Shown: piece by piece, positions 42,670-52,149 of the stretch
Layout: the number at the start of each line of letters is the position of its first letter
How positions within the stretch are numbered: position 1 is the stretch's first letter
Source of the DNA: Dyella thiooxydans
GTDB taxonomy: Bacteria > Pseudomonadota > Gammaproteobacteria > Xanthomonadales > Rhodanobacteraceae
Length of the DNA: 64,000 bases
Assembly (NCBI RefSeq): GCF_001641285.1
Contig: NZ_CP014841.1
Location: forward strand, 2,170,001-2,234,000
Direction of reading: 5' to 3'
Notes under the pieces: model-generated
Databases searched by the model: none
Seen by the model: only the letters and a program-made list of their open reading frames with translations
Told to the model about the DNA's origin: nothing
Position numbers and translations under genes: made by a program

Positions 42670-43434
42670 TCAATGCTTGCGAAGATCGAGCACGGCGCCG
42701 CGTGCGGCACCGCCGCCGGGGCCGAGCAGATGGACGATGGCCGCCGCGGTGGCATCCGGCGGCGGCTGCTTCAGCGTGTCCTCGCCGAAATACGCCTCGC
42801 GGCGCAGCGCCGTGCGCATCGGCGCCGGCAATATCGCCTGCACCCGGAAGCCACCCTTGTCGTGCTCCTCGTGGAGGATCGCGGCCATCCGCTCGAGCGC
42901 CGCCTTGGAGGCACCGTAGGCGCCCCAGTGGGCGCGCGACAGCAGATCCGGATCGTCCAGCACGAACACCACCGCGCTGTCGTCCGCCCGCTTGAGCAGG
43001 GGCAGGCAGGCCTGGGTGATCGCGAACGGCGCCGACACGTTGACGTGCATCGCGCGCAGGAAGTGATCGGGCTTGTGCATCGCCAGCGGCGTCAACCCGG
43101 TGAAGCTGACCGCGGCGTGCACGATGCCGTCGAGTCGCCCCAGATCACGCTCCACCGCATCGGCAAGCGCTTCGTAGTCGACCGGGGTGGCGACCTCCAG
43201 ATCGACCGGATGGATCACCGGCTCCGGCAGCCCGGCCCGCACCATTTCGTCATAGAGCTGTTCGAGTTGGCGCTTGCGGCGGCCGGCGAGGATCACCGTG
43301 GCCCCTGCGCGCGCAGCAGCCTTGGCGACCGCCGAGCCGAGGCCGCCATAGGCTCCGGTCACCAGCACGACCCTTCCGGCAAGCAACCCTGCCGGCACTT
43401 CGTCGACCGGCAGGCGGACCAGCGGCAAGGCCAT
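42670..43434 (-). CDS. Short-chain dehydrogenase/reductase (YciK-like)
   Basis: 254 residues. The NADP-binding TGAYGGLGSAVAKAAARAGATVILAGRR (TGxxxGxG with an Arg pair after beta2, suggesting NADP) is followed by HAAVSF, VNVSAPFAITQACLPLL and the catalytic YGASKAA, with Ser supplied by the DDPDLL-S region. The layout resembles E. coli YciK, a reductase of unknown substrate. It shares one base with the grxD stop (TGATG), so the two genes are coupled. Confidence 0.85.
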   Translation of the reverse strand: MALPLVRLPVDEVPAGLLAGRVVLVTGAYGGLGSAVAKAAARAGATVILAGRRKRQLEQLYDEMVRAGLPEPVIHPVDLEVATPVDYEALADAVERDLGRLDGIVHAAVSFTGLTPLAMHKPDHFLRAMHVNVSAPFAITQACLPLLKRADDSAVVFVLDDPDLLSRAHWGAYGASKAALERMAAILHEEHDKGGFRVQAILPAPMRTALRREAYFGEDTLKQPPPDATAAAIVHLLGPGGGAARGAVLDLRKH

Positions 43435-43757
43435 CAGTGCACGACCCCGGCCACGTCCTGGGCCATGCGCTCGAGCTCGCCGGCCACCTGCAGGTCCTCG
43501 ATGATGTCGCAACCACCGATCAGCTCGCCCTGGATGTAGAGCTGCGGAAAGGTCGGCCAGTTGGCGTAGTGCGGCAGCGCGGCACGCACCTCGGGGTCGG
43601 CCAGCACGTTGACCGCGTGGAACGCGGCTCCGGCGGCCTGCAACGCCTGCACCGCGCGACTGGAGAATCCACACATGGGGAACTGCGGCGTGCCCTTCAT
43701 GAAGAGCACCATGGAGTGCTCGGCGAGCACCGCCTTGATTCGTTCGTTAACGTCCAT
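43434..43757 (-). CDS. grxD: Monothiol glutaredoxin
   Basis: 107 residues from ATG 43757. The monothiol active site is C29-GFS. The family pattern follows: VLFMKGTPQFPMCGFSSRAVQAL, then NWPTFPQLYIQGELIGGCDII, with the TFPQ cis-Pro and GG-CD glutathione-binding positions. It carries [2Fe-2S] clusters with BolA-type partners or serves cluster delivery, by family. A second ATG 6 codons upstream is possible. It is divergent from sodB, which fits shared iron and oxidative-stress physiology. Confidence 0.95.
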   Translation of the reverse strand: MDVNERIKAVLAEHSMVLFMKGTPQFPMCGFSSRAVQALQAAGAAFHAVNVLADPEVRAALPHYANWPTFPQLYIQGELIGGCDIIEDLQVAGELERMAQDVAGVVH

Positions 43758-43879
43758 AGCTCTGGATTTCATCACTACAATGCAGGCAAGCCGCTAGTGT
43801 ATCAGCCGCTTCCCCGGCCACGCTCGGGGGCGGCCACTCCCTTTCCCCCCTTTCCAGCCAACGTCAAGGAGCCATCGCC

Positions 43880-44458
43880 ATGGCGATCGAACTACCCGCC
43901 CTGCCCTACGAAAAGAACGCCCTCGAGCCGCATATCTCGGCCGAGACGCTGGAGTACCACTACGGCAAGCACCACCAGGCCTACGTCACCAACCTCAACA
44001 ACCTGATCAAGGGCACCGAGTTCGAAGGCGCGGCGCTCGAGGACATCGTCAAAAAGTCCTCCGGCGGCACCTTCAACAACGCCGCCCAGGTCTGGAACCA
44101 CACCTTCTACTGGAACTCGATGAAGCCCAACGGCGGCGGCGAGCCGACCGGCAAGCTGGCCGACGCGATCACCAAGGCGTTCGGCTCGTTCGAGAAGTTC
44201 AAGGAGGAGTTCTCCAAGTCGGCCGCCGGCAACTTCGGCTCGGGCTGGACCTGGCTGGTGCAGCGCCCGGACGGCTCGCTCGGCATCGTCAACACCTCCA
44301 ACGCCGCCACGCCGATCACCGGCAGCGACAAGCCGCTGTTCACCATGGACGTATGGGAGCACGCCTACTACGTCGACTACCGCAACGCCCGCCCGAAGTA
44401 CATCGAGGCCTTCTGGAACCTGGTGAACTGGGACTTCGCGGCCAAGAACCTGGCCTGA
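43880..44458 (+). CDS. sodB: Superoxide dismutase [Fe]
   Basis: 192 residues, full length. It converts superoxide to hydrogen peroxide and oxygen in the cytoplasm. Metal ligands are H27 (EYHYGKHH), H74 (QVWNHTFYW), D157 and H161 (DVWEHAYY). The residues [10 protein letters not shown] and the Ala-Gln pattern NNAAQVWNH favour an iron enzyme over a manganese one. GGAG precedes the ATG. It ends at a strong bidirectional terminator shared with purK. Confidence 0.96.
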   Translation: MAIELPALPYEKNALEPHISAETLEYHYGKHHQAYVTNLNNLIKGTEFEGAALEDIVKKSSGGTFNNAAQVWNHTFYWNSMKPNGGGEPTGKLADAITKAFGSFEKFKEEFSKSAAGNFGSGWTWLVQRPDGSLGIVNTSNAATPITGSDKPLFTMDVWEHAYYVDYRNARPKYIEAFWNLVNWDFAAKNLA

Positions 44459-44481
44459 CTCCCGACTTCCGGGCAGTCATG

Positions 44482-44513
44482 AAAAACGGAGCCGTCAACG
44501 GCTCCGTTTTTTT
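44482..44513. terminator. Bidirectional terminator between sodB and purK
   Basis: ACGGAGCCG-TCAA-CGGCTCCGT with an A-run before and seven T residues after, so it can stop transcripts from both convergent genes. Confidence 0.95.
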
Positions 44514-44540
44514 GTGCCCGGCATGCGCAAGGTCGCCGTC

Positions 44541-45698
44541 TCAGCCGCCGCAGGCTTCGCGCACACTCGCCACCGCCGACTCCCAGCCGATCGTCTGGGC
44601 CAGCGCTTCGGCGCGACCAAGCAGGGCTTGGGCATCCGGAGCGCACAGCGTGGCATGCCCCACCTTGCGCCCCGGACGTGCCTGCTTGCCGTAGTCGTGC
44701 CAATGGCCGTCCACGGTGCACAGCACCGGCGCCGGATCCGGCAGCGCGCCGATCCAGTTGAACATCAGCGACGCGCCACGGGCCCCGGTGTCGCCCAGCG
44801 GCAATCCGAGCACGGCCCGCACATGGTTCTCGAACTGGCTGGCGTGCGCTCCCTCGATCGTCCAGTGCCCCGAGTTGTGCACCCGTGGCGCCATCTCGTT
44901 GCCCAGCAGCTCACCGTCCTTGACGAACAACTCCAGCGCGAACACGCCGACGTAGTCCAACCGCTCGGCCAGCTTCCGGGCCAGCGCGGTGGCGCGCGGC
45001 TGCAGCGCCTCGATGTCCGGCGCGGGCGCCAGGCTGAGGCTGAGCACACCATCGGTGTGCCAGTTGCGCGTCAGCGGCCAGGTGCGGAATTCGCCATCGC
45101 GACCACGCACGGCAATCACCGACAACTCGCGCTCGAATGGGACGAAGGCCTCGAGGATCAGGCCATGGATTGCCGCCTGGGCGCCAAGCGCCTCCCAGGC
45201 CGCATCGGCATCGGCGCCCGAGCGCAGGCGGAATTGGCCCTTGCCGTCGTAGCCCAGACGCCGGGTCTTGAGAATCGCCGGGGCGCCGGTGACGGCGAGC
45301 GCGCGATCCAGGTCCTCGCGGGTATCCACGGCGACGAACTCGGGCGTGGCCAGGCCGCACTCGCGGAAAAGGGTCTTCTCGGTCAGCCGGTCCTGCGCCA
45401 CCGCCAGCGCCCCCGGATTGGGGTAGACCGCCACCCGCCCGGCGAGCCACTCGGCAGTACTCGCCGGCACGTTCTCGAAGTCGAAGGTGACCGCGTCGAC
45501 GTGGCTGGCGAACTCCGCCAGCGCCTCGTGATCGGACCAGTCGGCCACGATCAGCGGCGCCACCTGGCCGGCGCAGGCCTCGGCGGAGGTATCGACCACC
45601 AGCGTCTTGATGCCCAGCGGAGCCGCGGCGAGCGTAAGCATCCGCGCCAACTGGCCACCCCCAAGGATGCCGAGCACCGGCTGTCGACGATCGCTCAT
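44541..45698 (-). CDS. purK: N5-carboxyaminoimidazole ribonucleotide synthetase
   Basis: 385 residues. An ATP-grasp enzyme that makes N5-CAIR from AIR, bicarbonate and ATP in purine synthesis. The N-terminal segment [28 protein letters not shown], then [24 protein letters not shown] and [36 protein letters not shown] are all diagnostic. The start overlaps the purE stop by 4 bp. It is convergent with sodB. Confidence 0.97.
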   Translation of the reverse strand: MSDRRQPVLGILGGGQLARMLTLAAAPLGIKTLVVDTSAEACAGQVAPLIVADWSDHEALAEFASHVDAVTFDFENVPASTAEWLAGRVAVYPNPGALAVAQDRLTEKTLFRECGLATPEFVAVDTREDLDRALAVTGAPAILKTRRLGYDGKGQFRLRSGADADAAWEALGAQAAIHGLILEAFVPFERELSVIAVRGRDGEFRTWPLTRNWHTDGVLSLSLAPAPDIEALQPRATALARKLAERLDYVGVFALELFVKDGELLGNEMAPRVHNSGHWTIEGAHASQFENHVRAVLGLPLGDTGARGASLMFNWIGALPDPAPVLCTVDGHWHDYGKQARPGRKVGHATLCAPDAQALLGRAEALAQTIGWESAVASVREACGG

Positions 45699-46198
45699 GC
45701 GCGCGGATCCGGGTGGTTCAGCACCTGGCGGGTCTGGTTGTCGCGGAACGCCTCGAGCGCCCGGGCCAGCTCGGGATCATGAAGCGCCAGCACGGCCGCC
45801 GCCAGCAGCGCGGCATTCACCGCACCGGCCCGGCCGATCGCCAGGGTCCCGACCGGGATGCCCGCCGGCATCTGCGCGATCGACAGCAGGGAGTCCATCC
45901 CGTTGAGCGCCTTCGACTGCACCGGCACGCCGAACACCGGCAACCGGGTCTTTGCCGCCAGCATGCCCGGCAGGTGGGCGGCGCCGCCGGCACCGGCAAT
46001 GATCACCTGGATCCCGCGTCCCACCGCCTCATCGGCATAACGGAACAGCAGATCCGGGGTGCGGTGGGCGGAAACCACCTGGACCTCGTGGGGCACGCCC
46101 AACTGGGTCAGGTAGTCGGCGGCGTGCTGCATGGTTTCCCAGTCGGACCGGGATCCCATGACCACGCCCACCCGCGGCGGCACGGCGGTAATCGTCAT
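45695..46198 (-). CDS. purE: N5-CAIR mutase (phosphoribosylaminoimidazole carboxylase catalytic subunit)
   Basis: 167 residues from the ATG at 46198. It moves the carboxylate to give CAIR, the next step after Pur[14 protein letters not shown] is the CO2/substrate motif, followed by [21 protein letters not shown], the [19 protein letters not shown] loop and [33 protein letters not shown]. Class I PurE. An upstream TTG would add 5 residues and is less likely. It is the first gene of the purEK unit, divergent from the Trm112-like gene. Confidence 0.97.
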   Translation of the reverse strand: MTITAVPPRVGVVMGSRSDWETMQHAADYLTQLGVPHEVQVVSAHRTPDLLFRYADEAVGRGIQVIIAGAGGAAHLPGMLAAKTRLPVFGVPVQSKALNGMDSLLSIAQMPAGIPVGTLAIGRAGAVNAALLAAAVLALHDPELARALEAFRDNQTRQVLNHPDPRA

Positions 46199-46258
46199 GG
46201 CTGGGCCATCCAAAAACCGCTATTGTAAAAGCTTTCCCGCCGCCCTACATCCCGACCC

Positions 46259-46528
46259 ATGGACAAGCGCCTGCTCGACATCCTGTGCTGCCCGGTCAGC
46301 AAGACTCCCATCCGACCGGCCACCCGGAGCGAGCTGGACAGCATCAATCGCACGGTCGCCGCCGGGCAACTGGTGACGGTCGCGGGGACGCCGGTCACGG
46401 CAAAGGTCGCCGAGGCACTGATCACCGTCGACCGCAAGGTGGTGTATCGGGTCGAGGACGGGATTCCGGTGATGCTTCCCGAGGAGGGCATCGGCACCCT
46501 GCAGATCGCCGATTTCCCGCACGAGTAA
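46259..46528 (+). CDS. Trm112-family small zinc-binding-like protein (UPF0434/YcaR-like)
   Basis: 89 residues. MDKRLLDILCCPVSKTPIRP is the signature start, with the CP.....L region retaining two Cys, and VYRVEDGIPVMLPEEG is the conserved C-terminal half (VeDGIPVML). Trm112 proteins activate methyltransferases in eukaryotes and archaea; the bacterial partner is unclear. The central insert (RTVAAGQLVTVAGTPVTAKV) makes it longer than the usual 60 residues. Confidence 0.88.
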   Translation: MDKRLLDILCCPVSKTPIRPATRSELDSINRTVAAGQLVTVAGTPVTAKVAEALITVDRKVVYRVEDGIPVMLPEEGIGTLQIADFPHE

Positions 46529-46642
46529 TCGGAAAACTGCGGGCTGACACATGGTTTGGGGTGGCTTTTGGGCTTATCGTGAAACGGCTTGCGCCCATGG
46601 CGGGCGCGACTGTCCAGGCGGCCAACGCCCCAGGGGGCGGCG

Positions 46643-48904
46643 ATGAAAGACGCGATCGAACCGAGCAGGATCGTCAACCTGAACCAGCATCCCAACGCGC
46701 CGGAGCGCGGCGGTGATCTGCTGCATGCGGTACGGGACACTTCCAGTCGCCGGCTGCAGCAGCTTCTCGGCAACATGTTCGAGCACGTCGACGATGCGCT
46801 GTTCGACCTGGCCGAGAAGGCGGAGAACAACGCCGCCCAGATGCACTATTTCGACGGCATGCGGGAAGTGCGCAAGCGTCGGCCGGCGGTGGAGCGCAGC
46901 TACCTCGCCCAGTTCAGCCGGGAGCTGACCGACTTCGCCGCGCAACGCCGCAAGCCCCCGGTCGAGGCCGAGACGCTCGGCGCGGTGGAGCTCACCCTGG
47001 TGGCCGACAACGAGCTGGAGGAATCGCTCGCCATCACCAGCATGATCAGCAAGAACGAGTCCCGCCTTGCGCGCGACCTGTTCGCAGTGAACCAGCGGCT
47101 GGCCGTCATCTGCGGCGGCATCCAGGTCTCCGAGGTCACCAGCCCGGTGGGACCGGCCGTGCTGACCCAGGCATTCCGCCAGGCGATGCGCGAGCTGCAG
47201 GCGGACATGCGCGTCAAGCTGATCATCTACAAGCTGTTCGACCGTTATGTCCTCTCCGGCATGGAAGAGCTCTACGGCGAACTGAACGATCTCCTGGCCA
47301 AGGCCGGGGTGCTCCCCAACCTCAGGCACGAGCACGCACGCGGTGCCGTCGCCCGCACGGCCAGTGCACCTCGCGCGCAGGCGGTGGGTGAAGACCACCC
47401 CGCGGCGGCGAGCTCGGCCACCGACGAGGCCGGCAACATCCTGACCACCCTCCAGGCCCTGTTTACGGCGCGTCGCGGTCATGGCGTCGGCTCGTCGTCC
47501 GTCACGCTGGGCCCGCAGTCGATTCCCACGGCGAACGAACTGCTCGGCGCCCTGAGCGTGCTGCAGGGCCAGATCGTCAGCCACGGCCTGCCCGCCATCG
47601 GAGAGAGTGGCGCCGGCGACATTTCCGCCGAAGTCGCCCACCTGAAGGACCATCTGCTCAACCAGATCGGGGCCCTGCGAGGCGAACGACCCAGTCACGT
47701 GTCCTCCATCGACGAGGACACCATCGACCTGGTGGGCATGCTGTTCGAGTTCATCCTCGAGGACCGGAATCTGCCTCCGCAGATGCAGGTGCTGCTTGCC
47801 CGTCTGCAGATTCCTTACCTCAAGGCCGCAATCCTCGACCGCAAGCTGTTCGCGCATCGCCAGCATCCCGCGCGCCGTCTGCTCGACAGCCTCGCCGATG
47901 CCGCCAAGGGCTGGTCGGAGGAGTCCGACAAGGACCGCCGCCTATACGACAAGATCAAGTCCGTCGTCGAGCAGCTGCTGAACGAGTTCGACGACGACAT
48001 GGGTATCTTCGACCGGCTGCTCGGCGAGCTGCAGGAGTTCCAGGATCTCGCGCGCAAGCGTGCCGAGCTGGCAGAACAGCGGGTGGCTGAATCGACCCGC
48101 GGTCGCGAGAAGCTGGAACAGGCACGCCGGCGTGCGGCCCGGGAAATCCTCGACCGCATCGACGGCAAGCCATTGCCGCCGCTCATGCACGGCGTGCTCG
48201 CACGCGCCTGGGCAAACTACCTGGTGCTGATCCTGCTGCGGCAGGGCGACGACTCGCCCGAGTTCGCCGAGGCGCTGCGCTTCGTCAACGAGCTGGTGGC
48301 GAGCACCCGGTTGCCGAAGGATGCCAACGGACGCGAGACGCTGCGGCAAATGCTGCCCAACATCGAGCGGGCGCTGCGCAAGGGACTGGCCAACGTTGCC
48401 TTCCAGGAGCACGACGTCGAACGCCTGCTCGATCAGTTGCGCTCCCATTACGCCGGACAGCTGGGCGAAGCCCCCGCCACCGCCCCCCGGGAGGTCGTGA
48501 CGCCGGCGATACCGGAGAGCATCCAGTCGCTGGTGGAGAATGTTCCGGACACGGCGCCACTGACGCCGGAAGATACCGCGGAGCAGTTGGAAATCCTGCC
48601 GCCCGAGATGCGCGCGCAGCTCGAACAGGTGCAGGCGATGCGGCCCGGGATCTGGCTGGAGTTCAAGCCTGCGGAAGGGGCTCCGGAGCGGGCCAAGCTC
48701 TCCTGGATCAGCCCGATGAGCGGTCGCTATCTGTTCGTGAACCGCCGCGGATTGAAGGTTGGCGACTATTCCCCACAGGAGCTCGCCGCAACCCTGGCCG
48801 AGGGACGGGCCAGTGTCCTGGCGTCCAACGCCCTGTTCGACCGGGCCATGGATGCCATCGTCGGCAAGCTCAGCCAGCCGGCCACGACGACGGAGCAGGA
48901 ATGA
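46643..48904 (+). CDS. DUF1631 family protein
   Basis: 753 residues from the ATG at 46643 (AGGGGGCGGC just upstream). It is mostly helical: RRLQQLLGNMFEHVDDALFDLAEKAENNAAQMHYFDGMREVRKRR is the conserved DUF1631 N-terminus, with a later helical core (PAVLTQAFRQAM...) and a C-terminal beta region (WISPMSGRYLFVNRRGLKVGDYS), which resembles a PilZ-like or SH3-like barrel. The cellular role is not established to my knowledge. It overlaps nadC by 4 bp, so both are cotranslated. No membrane segments. Confidence 0.88.
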   Translation: MKDAIEPSRIVNLNQHPNAPERGGDLLHAVRDTSSRRLQQLLGNMFEHVDDALFDLAEKAENNAAQMHYFDGMREVRKRRPAVERSYLAQFSRELTDFAAQRRKPPVEAETLGAVELTLVADNELEESLAITSMISKNESRLARDLFAVNQRLAVICGGIQVSEVTSPVGPAVLTQAFRQAMRELQADMRVKLIIYKLFDRYVLSGMEELYGELNDLLAKAGVLPNLRHEHARGAVARTASAPRAQAVGEDHPAAASSATDEAGNILTTLQALFTARRGHGVGSSSVTLGPQSIPTANELLGALSVLQGQIVSHGLPAIGESGAGDISAEVAHLKDHLLNQIGALRGERPSHVSSIDEDTIDLVGMLFEFILEDRNLPPQMQVLLARLQIPYLKAAILDRKLFAHRQHPARRLLDSLADAAKGWSEESDKDRRLYDKIKSVVEQLLNEFDDDMGIFDRLLGELQEFQDLARKRAELAEQRVAESTRGREKLEQARRRAAREILDRIDGKPLPPLMHGVLARAWANYLVLILLRQGDDSPEFAEALRFVNELVASTRLPKDANGRETLRQMLPNIERALRKGLANVAFQEHDVERLLDQLRSHYAGQLGEAPATAPREVVTPAIPESIQSLVENVPDTAPLTPEDTAEQLEILPPEMRAQLEQVQAMRPGIWLEFKPAEGAPERAKLSWISPMSGRYLFVNRRGLKVGDYSPQELAATLAEGRASVLASNALFDRAMDAIVGKLSQPATTTEQE

Positions 48905-49758
48905 CCCAGGCGGGACGCTTCTCCGCCCCCTCACGGGAGCAGATTCTTTCTGATATCGAACGGGCATTTTCCGAGGACGTCGGCGACGGAGACGCCACCG
49001 CCGAACTACTCCCGGCGGAGTCCACGGCCCGTGCCACGCTGACCTGCCGCGAGCCGGCCGTGCTCGCCGGGAGGCCCTGGTTCGATGCCTGCTTCCGGGC
49101 GCGCGACCCCGCTGTCTCGATCGAGTGGTTCTTCGACGACGGTGACGCCGTGCCCGCCGGCGCCAAGCTCTGCGAGATCTCCGGCCGCGCGAGGGCACTG
49201 GTGACGGCGGAGCGCTCCGCCCTCAATTTCCTGCAGCTGCTCTCTGGCACCGCGACGACGACGGCCGCCTATGCGGCCGCGCTGGCCGGCACCGGTACCC
49301 GGCTGCTCGATACACGCAAGACCGTCCCAGGCCTGCGGCTTGCGCAGAAATACGCCGTGCGCTGCGGGGGGGGCGTCAACCATCGCATCGGCCTCTACGA
49401 TGGCGTGTTGATCAAGGAGAACCACATCATCGCCGCGGGCGGCATCGCTGCCGCTGTCGCCGCAGCGCGCCGGCTGCATCCCGGACTTCCGCTGGAGGTC
49501 GAGGCGGAGACCCTCGAGGAACTCGACCAGGCCCTGTCCGCCGGCGTCGACCGCGTGATGCTGGACAACTTCGACCTGGCCTCCATGCGGCAAGCCGTCA
49601 ACGTCGCCGGCGGCCGGGTTCCACTGGAGGTTTCCGGCAACGTGGAGCTCGCCACGATTCGCGAGATAGCCACCACCGGGGTGGACTTCATTTCAGTCGG
49701 CGCCCTGACCAAGCACGTGCGCGCCATCGACCTGTCGCTGCGATTGCACCTGGACTGA
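48901..49758 (+). CDS. nadC: Nicotinate-nucleotide pyrophosphorylase (carboxylating)
   Basis: 285 residues. Quinolinate phosphoribosyltransferase of de novo NAD synthesis. SALNFLQLLSGTATTTAAY, LLDTRKTVPGLRLAQKYAVRCGGGVNHRIGLYDGVLIKENHI, the EVEAETLEELDQAL strand and LEVSGNVELATIREIATTGVDFISVGALTKH cover the active site and phosphate-binding loops. Start ATG overlaps the DUF1631 stop (ATGA). Confidence 0.97.
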   Translation: MTQAGRFSAPSREQILSDIERAFSEDVGDGDATAELLPAESTARATLTCREPAVLAGRPWFDACFRARDPAVSIEWFFDDGDAVPAGAKLCEISGRARALVTAERSALNFLQLLSGTATTTAAYAAALAGTGTRLLDTRKTVPGLRLAQKYAVRCGGGVNHRIGLYDGVLIKENHIIAAGGIAAAVAAARRLHPGLPLEVEAETLEELDQALSAGVDRVMLDNFDLASMRQAVNVAGGRVPLEVSGNVELATIREIATTGVDFISVGALTKHVRAIDLSLRLHLD

Positions 49759-49812
49759 AGTGCCGCCCCGCGCCACCTTGCGAACCGGGTGGCGCGCACA
49801 CACACTTCGGCC

Positions 49813-50253
49813 ATGGGGAATTTGCACGATCTCGCGCTGCTGCTGATCCTTGGTGCCGTAGTGGCCGCCTGGATGGAGCTTGCCCGCGCCCGCGAACTGG
49901 CCGTGGCGGCGGCGCGGCGGCATTGCGAGCTGCAGGGCCTGCAGCTCCTGGACGAGACGGTGGGCCTGCGTTCGCTTCGACTGCGTACGGTCAACGGAAG
50001 CCGTGGGCTCGAGCACGGCTATGCGTTCGAAGTCAGCATCGATGGCGACGACCGCGAGCCGGGCCGGATCTGGATGCAGGGCCGCCGTGTCACCGGACTG
50101 AGCCTGCCGACCGTCCACTGGCTGGCCGGAGTCCCCGCCAATGACAACGCGCTTCCGGACACCACCCCTCCGCTGCCGCGACAGAGCTCCGCAGGGCAAC
50201 CCCGCGCGGACAATGTCGTCCCGCTCCGGCGGCGCATGCCGCCCGGCGACTGA
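49813..50253 (+). CDS. DUF3301 family protein with N-terminal membrane helix
   Basis: 146 residues. One N-terminal hydrophobic helix (LHDLALLLILGAVVAAWM) is followed by ARARELAVAAARRHCELQGLQLLDETVGLRSLRLRT, the defining DUF3301 pattern (A...A...C...q.QLLD..V.L). The rest is a small beta domain (YAFEVSIDGDDREPGRIWMQGRRV) and a Pro-rich tail. Function unknown. I chose the ATG at 49813 over 49789 because the hydrophobic helix then starts near residue 5. It follows nadC by 54 bp and converges with sspB. Confidence 0.82.
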   Translation: MGNLHDLALLLILGAVVAAWMELARARELAVAAARRHCELQGLQLLDETVGLRSLRLRTVNGSRGLEHGYAFEVSIDGDDREPGRIWMQGRRVTGLSLPTVHWLAGVPANDNALPDTTPPLPRQSSAGQPRADNVVPLRRRMPPGD

Positions 50254-50271
50254 GTCGCCGAGGCCGGCGAC

Positions 50272-50721
50272 CTATTTCACGATACGCAGGTGACCGCCAC
50301 GCCGGGGCTTGTCGTCGTCCGGCGCAGGCTCGGGTGCGCCTGCCGGTTCCCCGCCATCCGGCGGAGAGGGCGGTGGCTCGGCATCCGAGTCCTCGGCGGG
50401 GAACATCATCCCCTGGCCGTTTTCCTGTGCGTAGAGCGCAAGCACGGCAGATACGGGGACGAGAATGGAATGACTCACCCCGGAGAAGCGCGCCTGGAAG
50501 CTGATCCACTCGTTGCCAAGGTCGAGATTGGCCACCGCACGCATTGCGAGGTTGAGCACGACCTGGCCGTTCTTGATCACGTGCGGCGGAACGCGAACGC
50601 CCTCCCGGGCCGCATCGACCAGCACGTAGGGCGTGAGATTGTTGTCGGTGATCCAGTCGTAGATCGCCCGCAGCAGATAGGGGCGATTCGAGCTCATCGC
50701 AGGTGTGTCGGACTGTCCCAT
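50272..50721 (-). CDS. sspB: ClpXP protease specificity-enhancing factor
   Basis: 149 residues. It delivers SsrA-tagged proteins to ClpXP. SSNRPYLLRAIYDWITDNNLTPYVLVDA is the start of the SspB fold, followed by FSGVSHSILVPVSAVLALYAQENGQGMMF. The C-terminal tail is acidic and Pro-rich and ends GGHLRIVK, the ClpX-docking peptide (LRxVK). The ATG at 50721 shares one base with the sspA stop (TGATG); an ATG 8 codons further in is closer to the usual start but has no ribosome-binding site. Confidence 0.95.
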   Translation of the reverse strand: MGQSDTPAMSSNRPYLLRAIYDWITDNNLTPYVLVDAAREGVRVPPHVIKNGQVVLNLAMRAVANLDLGNEWISFQARFSGVSHSILVPVSAVLALYAQENGQGMMFPAEDSDAEPPPSPPDGGEPAGAPEPAPDDDKPRRGGHLRIVK

Positions 50722-51344
50722 CAGGGTCGCATCGCCTTTTCTTCCGCGGTGAGGCTTCGGGTATAGCCTTGGCTGTTGAACAGACGCTCGCCGTAGTCGA
50801 CTATCGGGCGCCCCTCCTTGCCAAGATCCACGCCGAGCCACGGCAGACGCCAGACTACCGGCGCGACCAGGCAATCGGCCAGGCTCATTTCCGGATTGAG
50901 GAAGAACCGGGCCGCCTTGAACAGCGGCAGCGAAGCCAGCAGCTGCTCTCGTAGACGTTTCCGGGCGGCATCGGCGGGACGACCCCCGGCACGAATCGTG
51001 TCCACCTCCGGCAGCCAGTCGCGCTCGATCCGTACCGCGGCAAGGCGCAGACGTGCGCGCGAAAGCGGATCGATCGGCATCAGTGGAGGATGCGGATAGC
51101 GCTCGTCGAGGTATTCGCAGATCACCGAAGTGTCGTAGAGAACGAGGTCACGGTCGACCAGGGTCGGCGTGCCGGCATAGGGGTTCAGGTCGACCAGATC
51201 CTCGGGCGGCTGGCCCGGCTCGACCATCACCCGCTCGTAGCTGACGCCCTTCGCGGCGAGCAGCAGGCGGACACGATGACACTGGATGTCATCCGCCGTG
51301 GTGTAAAGAGTGAGCACCGTACGCGAGCGGGCGCTTTGAACCAT
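50721..51344 (-). CDS. sspA: Stringent starvation protein A
   Basis: 207 residues from ATG 51344 (GGGGAG 7 bases upstream). A GST-fold protein that binds RNA polymerase and acts as a transcription activator in starvation and acid stress, by family. LTLYTTADDIQCHRVRLLLAAKGVSYERVMVEPGQPPEDLVDLNPYAGTPTLVDRDLVLYDTSVICEYLDERYPHPPLMP is the thioredoxin-like half without a catalytic Cys or Ser. It is transcribed with sspB, 73 bp after petC. The petABC-sspAB order is widespread in proteobacteria. Confidence 0.95.
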   Translation of the reverse strand: MVQSARSRTVLTLYTTADDIQCHRVRLLLAAKGVSYERVMVEPGQPPEDLVDLNPYAGTPTLVDRDLVLYDTSVICEYLDERYPHPPLMPIDPLSRARLRLAAVRIERDWLPEVDTIRAGGRPADAARKRLREQLLASLPLFKAARFFLNPEMSLADCLVAPVVWRLPWLGVDLGKEGRPIVDYGERLFNSQGYTRSLTAEEKAMRP

Positions 51345-51417
51345 GCGCGATCTCCCCTTCAGACAACGGAATGCGGCGGCCCGGAGGCCGCCGCATGCGT
51401 GCCCTCCAACCTTGCGG

Positions 51418-52149
51418 TCAGTGGACGTCCTTCCAGTATTCCTTCTTGAGCATGTAGGCCAGGAGAGTGAAACCCGCCAGGAACAACAGCACCCAGATGC
51501 CGTAGTGCTTGCGCTGCAGCGCTGCCGGCTCGGATACATACTCGAGGAAGTTGGTCAGGTCTCGGGTGGCCTGCTGGTACTGCTCCGGGGTCATTTTGCC
51601 GGGCTTGGACAACTCGAGCTTCTCGACCTCTTCGCTGCCGTCCTTCCGCACCGCGGTCTGGATGCCCTGCAGCTCCCAGAGCGGGTTCGGCATCGAAGCG
51701 TTCGGGAACACGGTGTTGTTCCAGCCGACCGGACGACTCGGATCGAGGTAGAACGAATTGAGGTAGGCATTGACCCAGTCGGCGGTCTTGGCACGCACCT
51801 CGAGTGAGAGGTCCGGCGGCGCCTTGCCGAACCACTTCGCCGCATCTTCCGGCGGCATGTGCGACTCGATCGTCTGCCCGTAGTTGACGCCGGTGAAGTT
51901 GAGGTTCTGCATGACCTCCTGCTCGGTCAGGCCCAGGTCCTCGCCGATCCGCGAGTAACGCATGAACTTGATCGAGTGGCAGCCCACGCAATAGTTGAAG
52001 AACAGCTTGGCGCCACGCTGCAGCGACGCCTGGTCGCTGATGTTGTTGCCGGCCTTGGGCAGCTCGGGACCTTCGGCGGCGAGCACCGAGGTGCTGCCGA
52101 CCAGCAGGCCGAAGGCCAGCGCGATGGAGGAGAAATAGCGCTTAGTCAT
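51418..52149 (-). CDS. petC: Ubiquinol-cytochrome c reductase, cytochrome c1 subunit
   Basis: 243 residues. Signal peptide to about residue 25 (SVLAA/EG), heme-binding C54-VGC-H58, and a second ligand Met in the SMPNPLWELQG region. A C-terminal helix (YGIWVLLFLAGFTLLAYML) anchors the protein with the heme domain in the periplasm. It takes electrons from the Rieske protein and passes them to a c-type cytochrome. The start overlaps the petB stop by 8 bp. Confidence 0.97.
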   Translation of the reverse strand: MTKRYFSSIALAFGLLVGSTSVLAAEGPELPKAGNNISDQASLQRGAKLFFNYCVGCHSIKFMRYSRIGEDLGLTEQEVMQNLNFTGVNYGQTIESHMPPEDAAKWFGKAPPDLSLEVRAKTADWVNAYLNSFYLDPSRPVGWNNTVFPNASMPNPLWELQGIQTAVRKDGSEEVEKLELSKPGKMTPEQYQQATRDLTNFLEYVSEPAALQRKHYGIWVLLFLAGFTLLAYMLKKEYWKDVH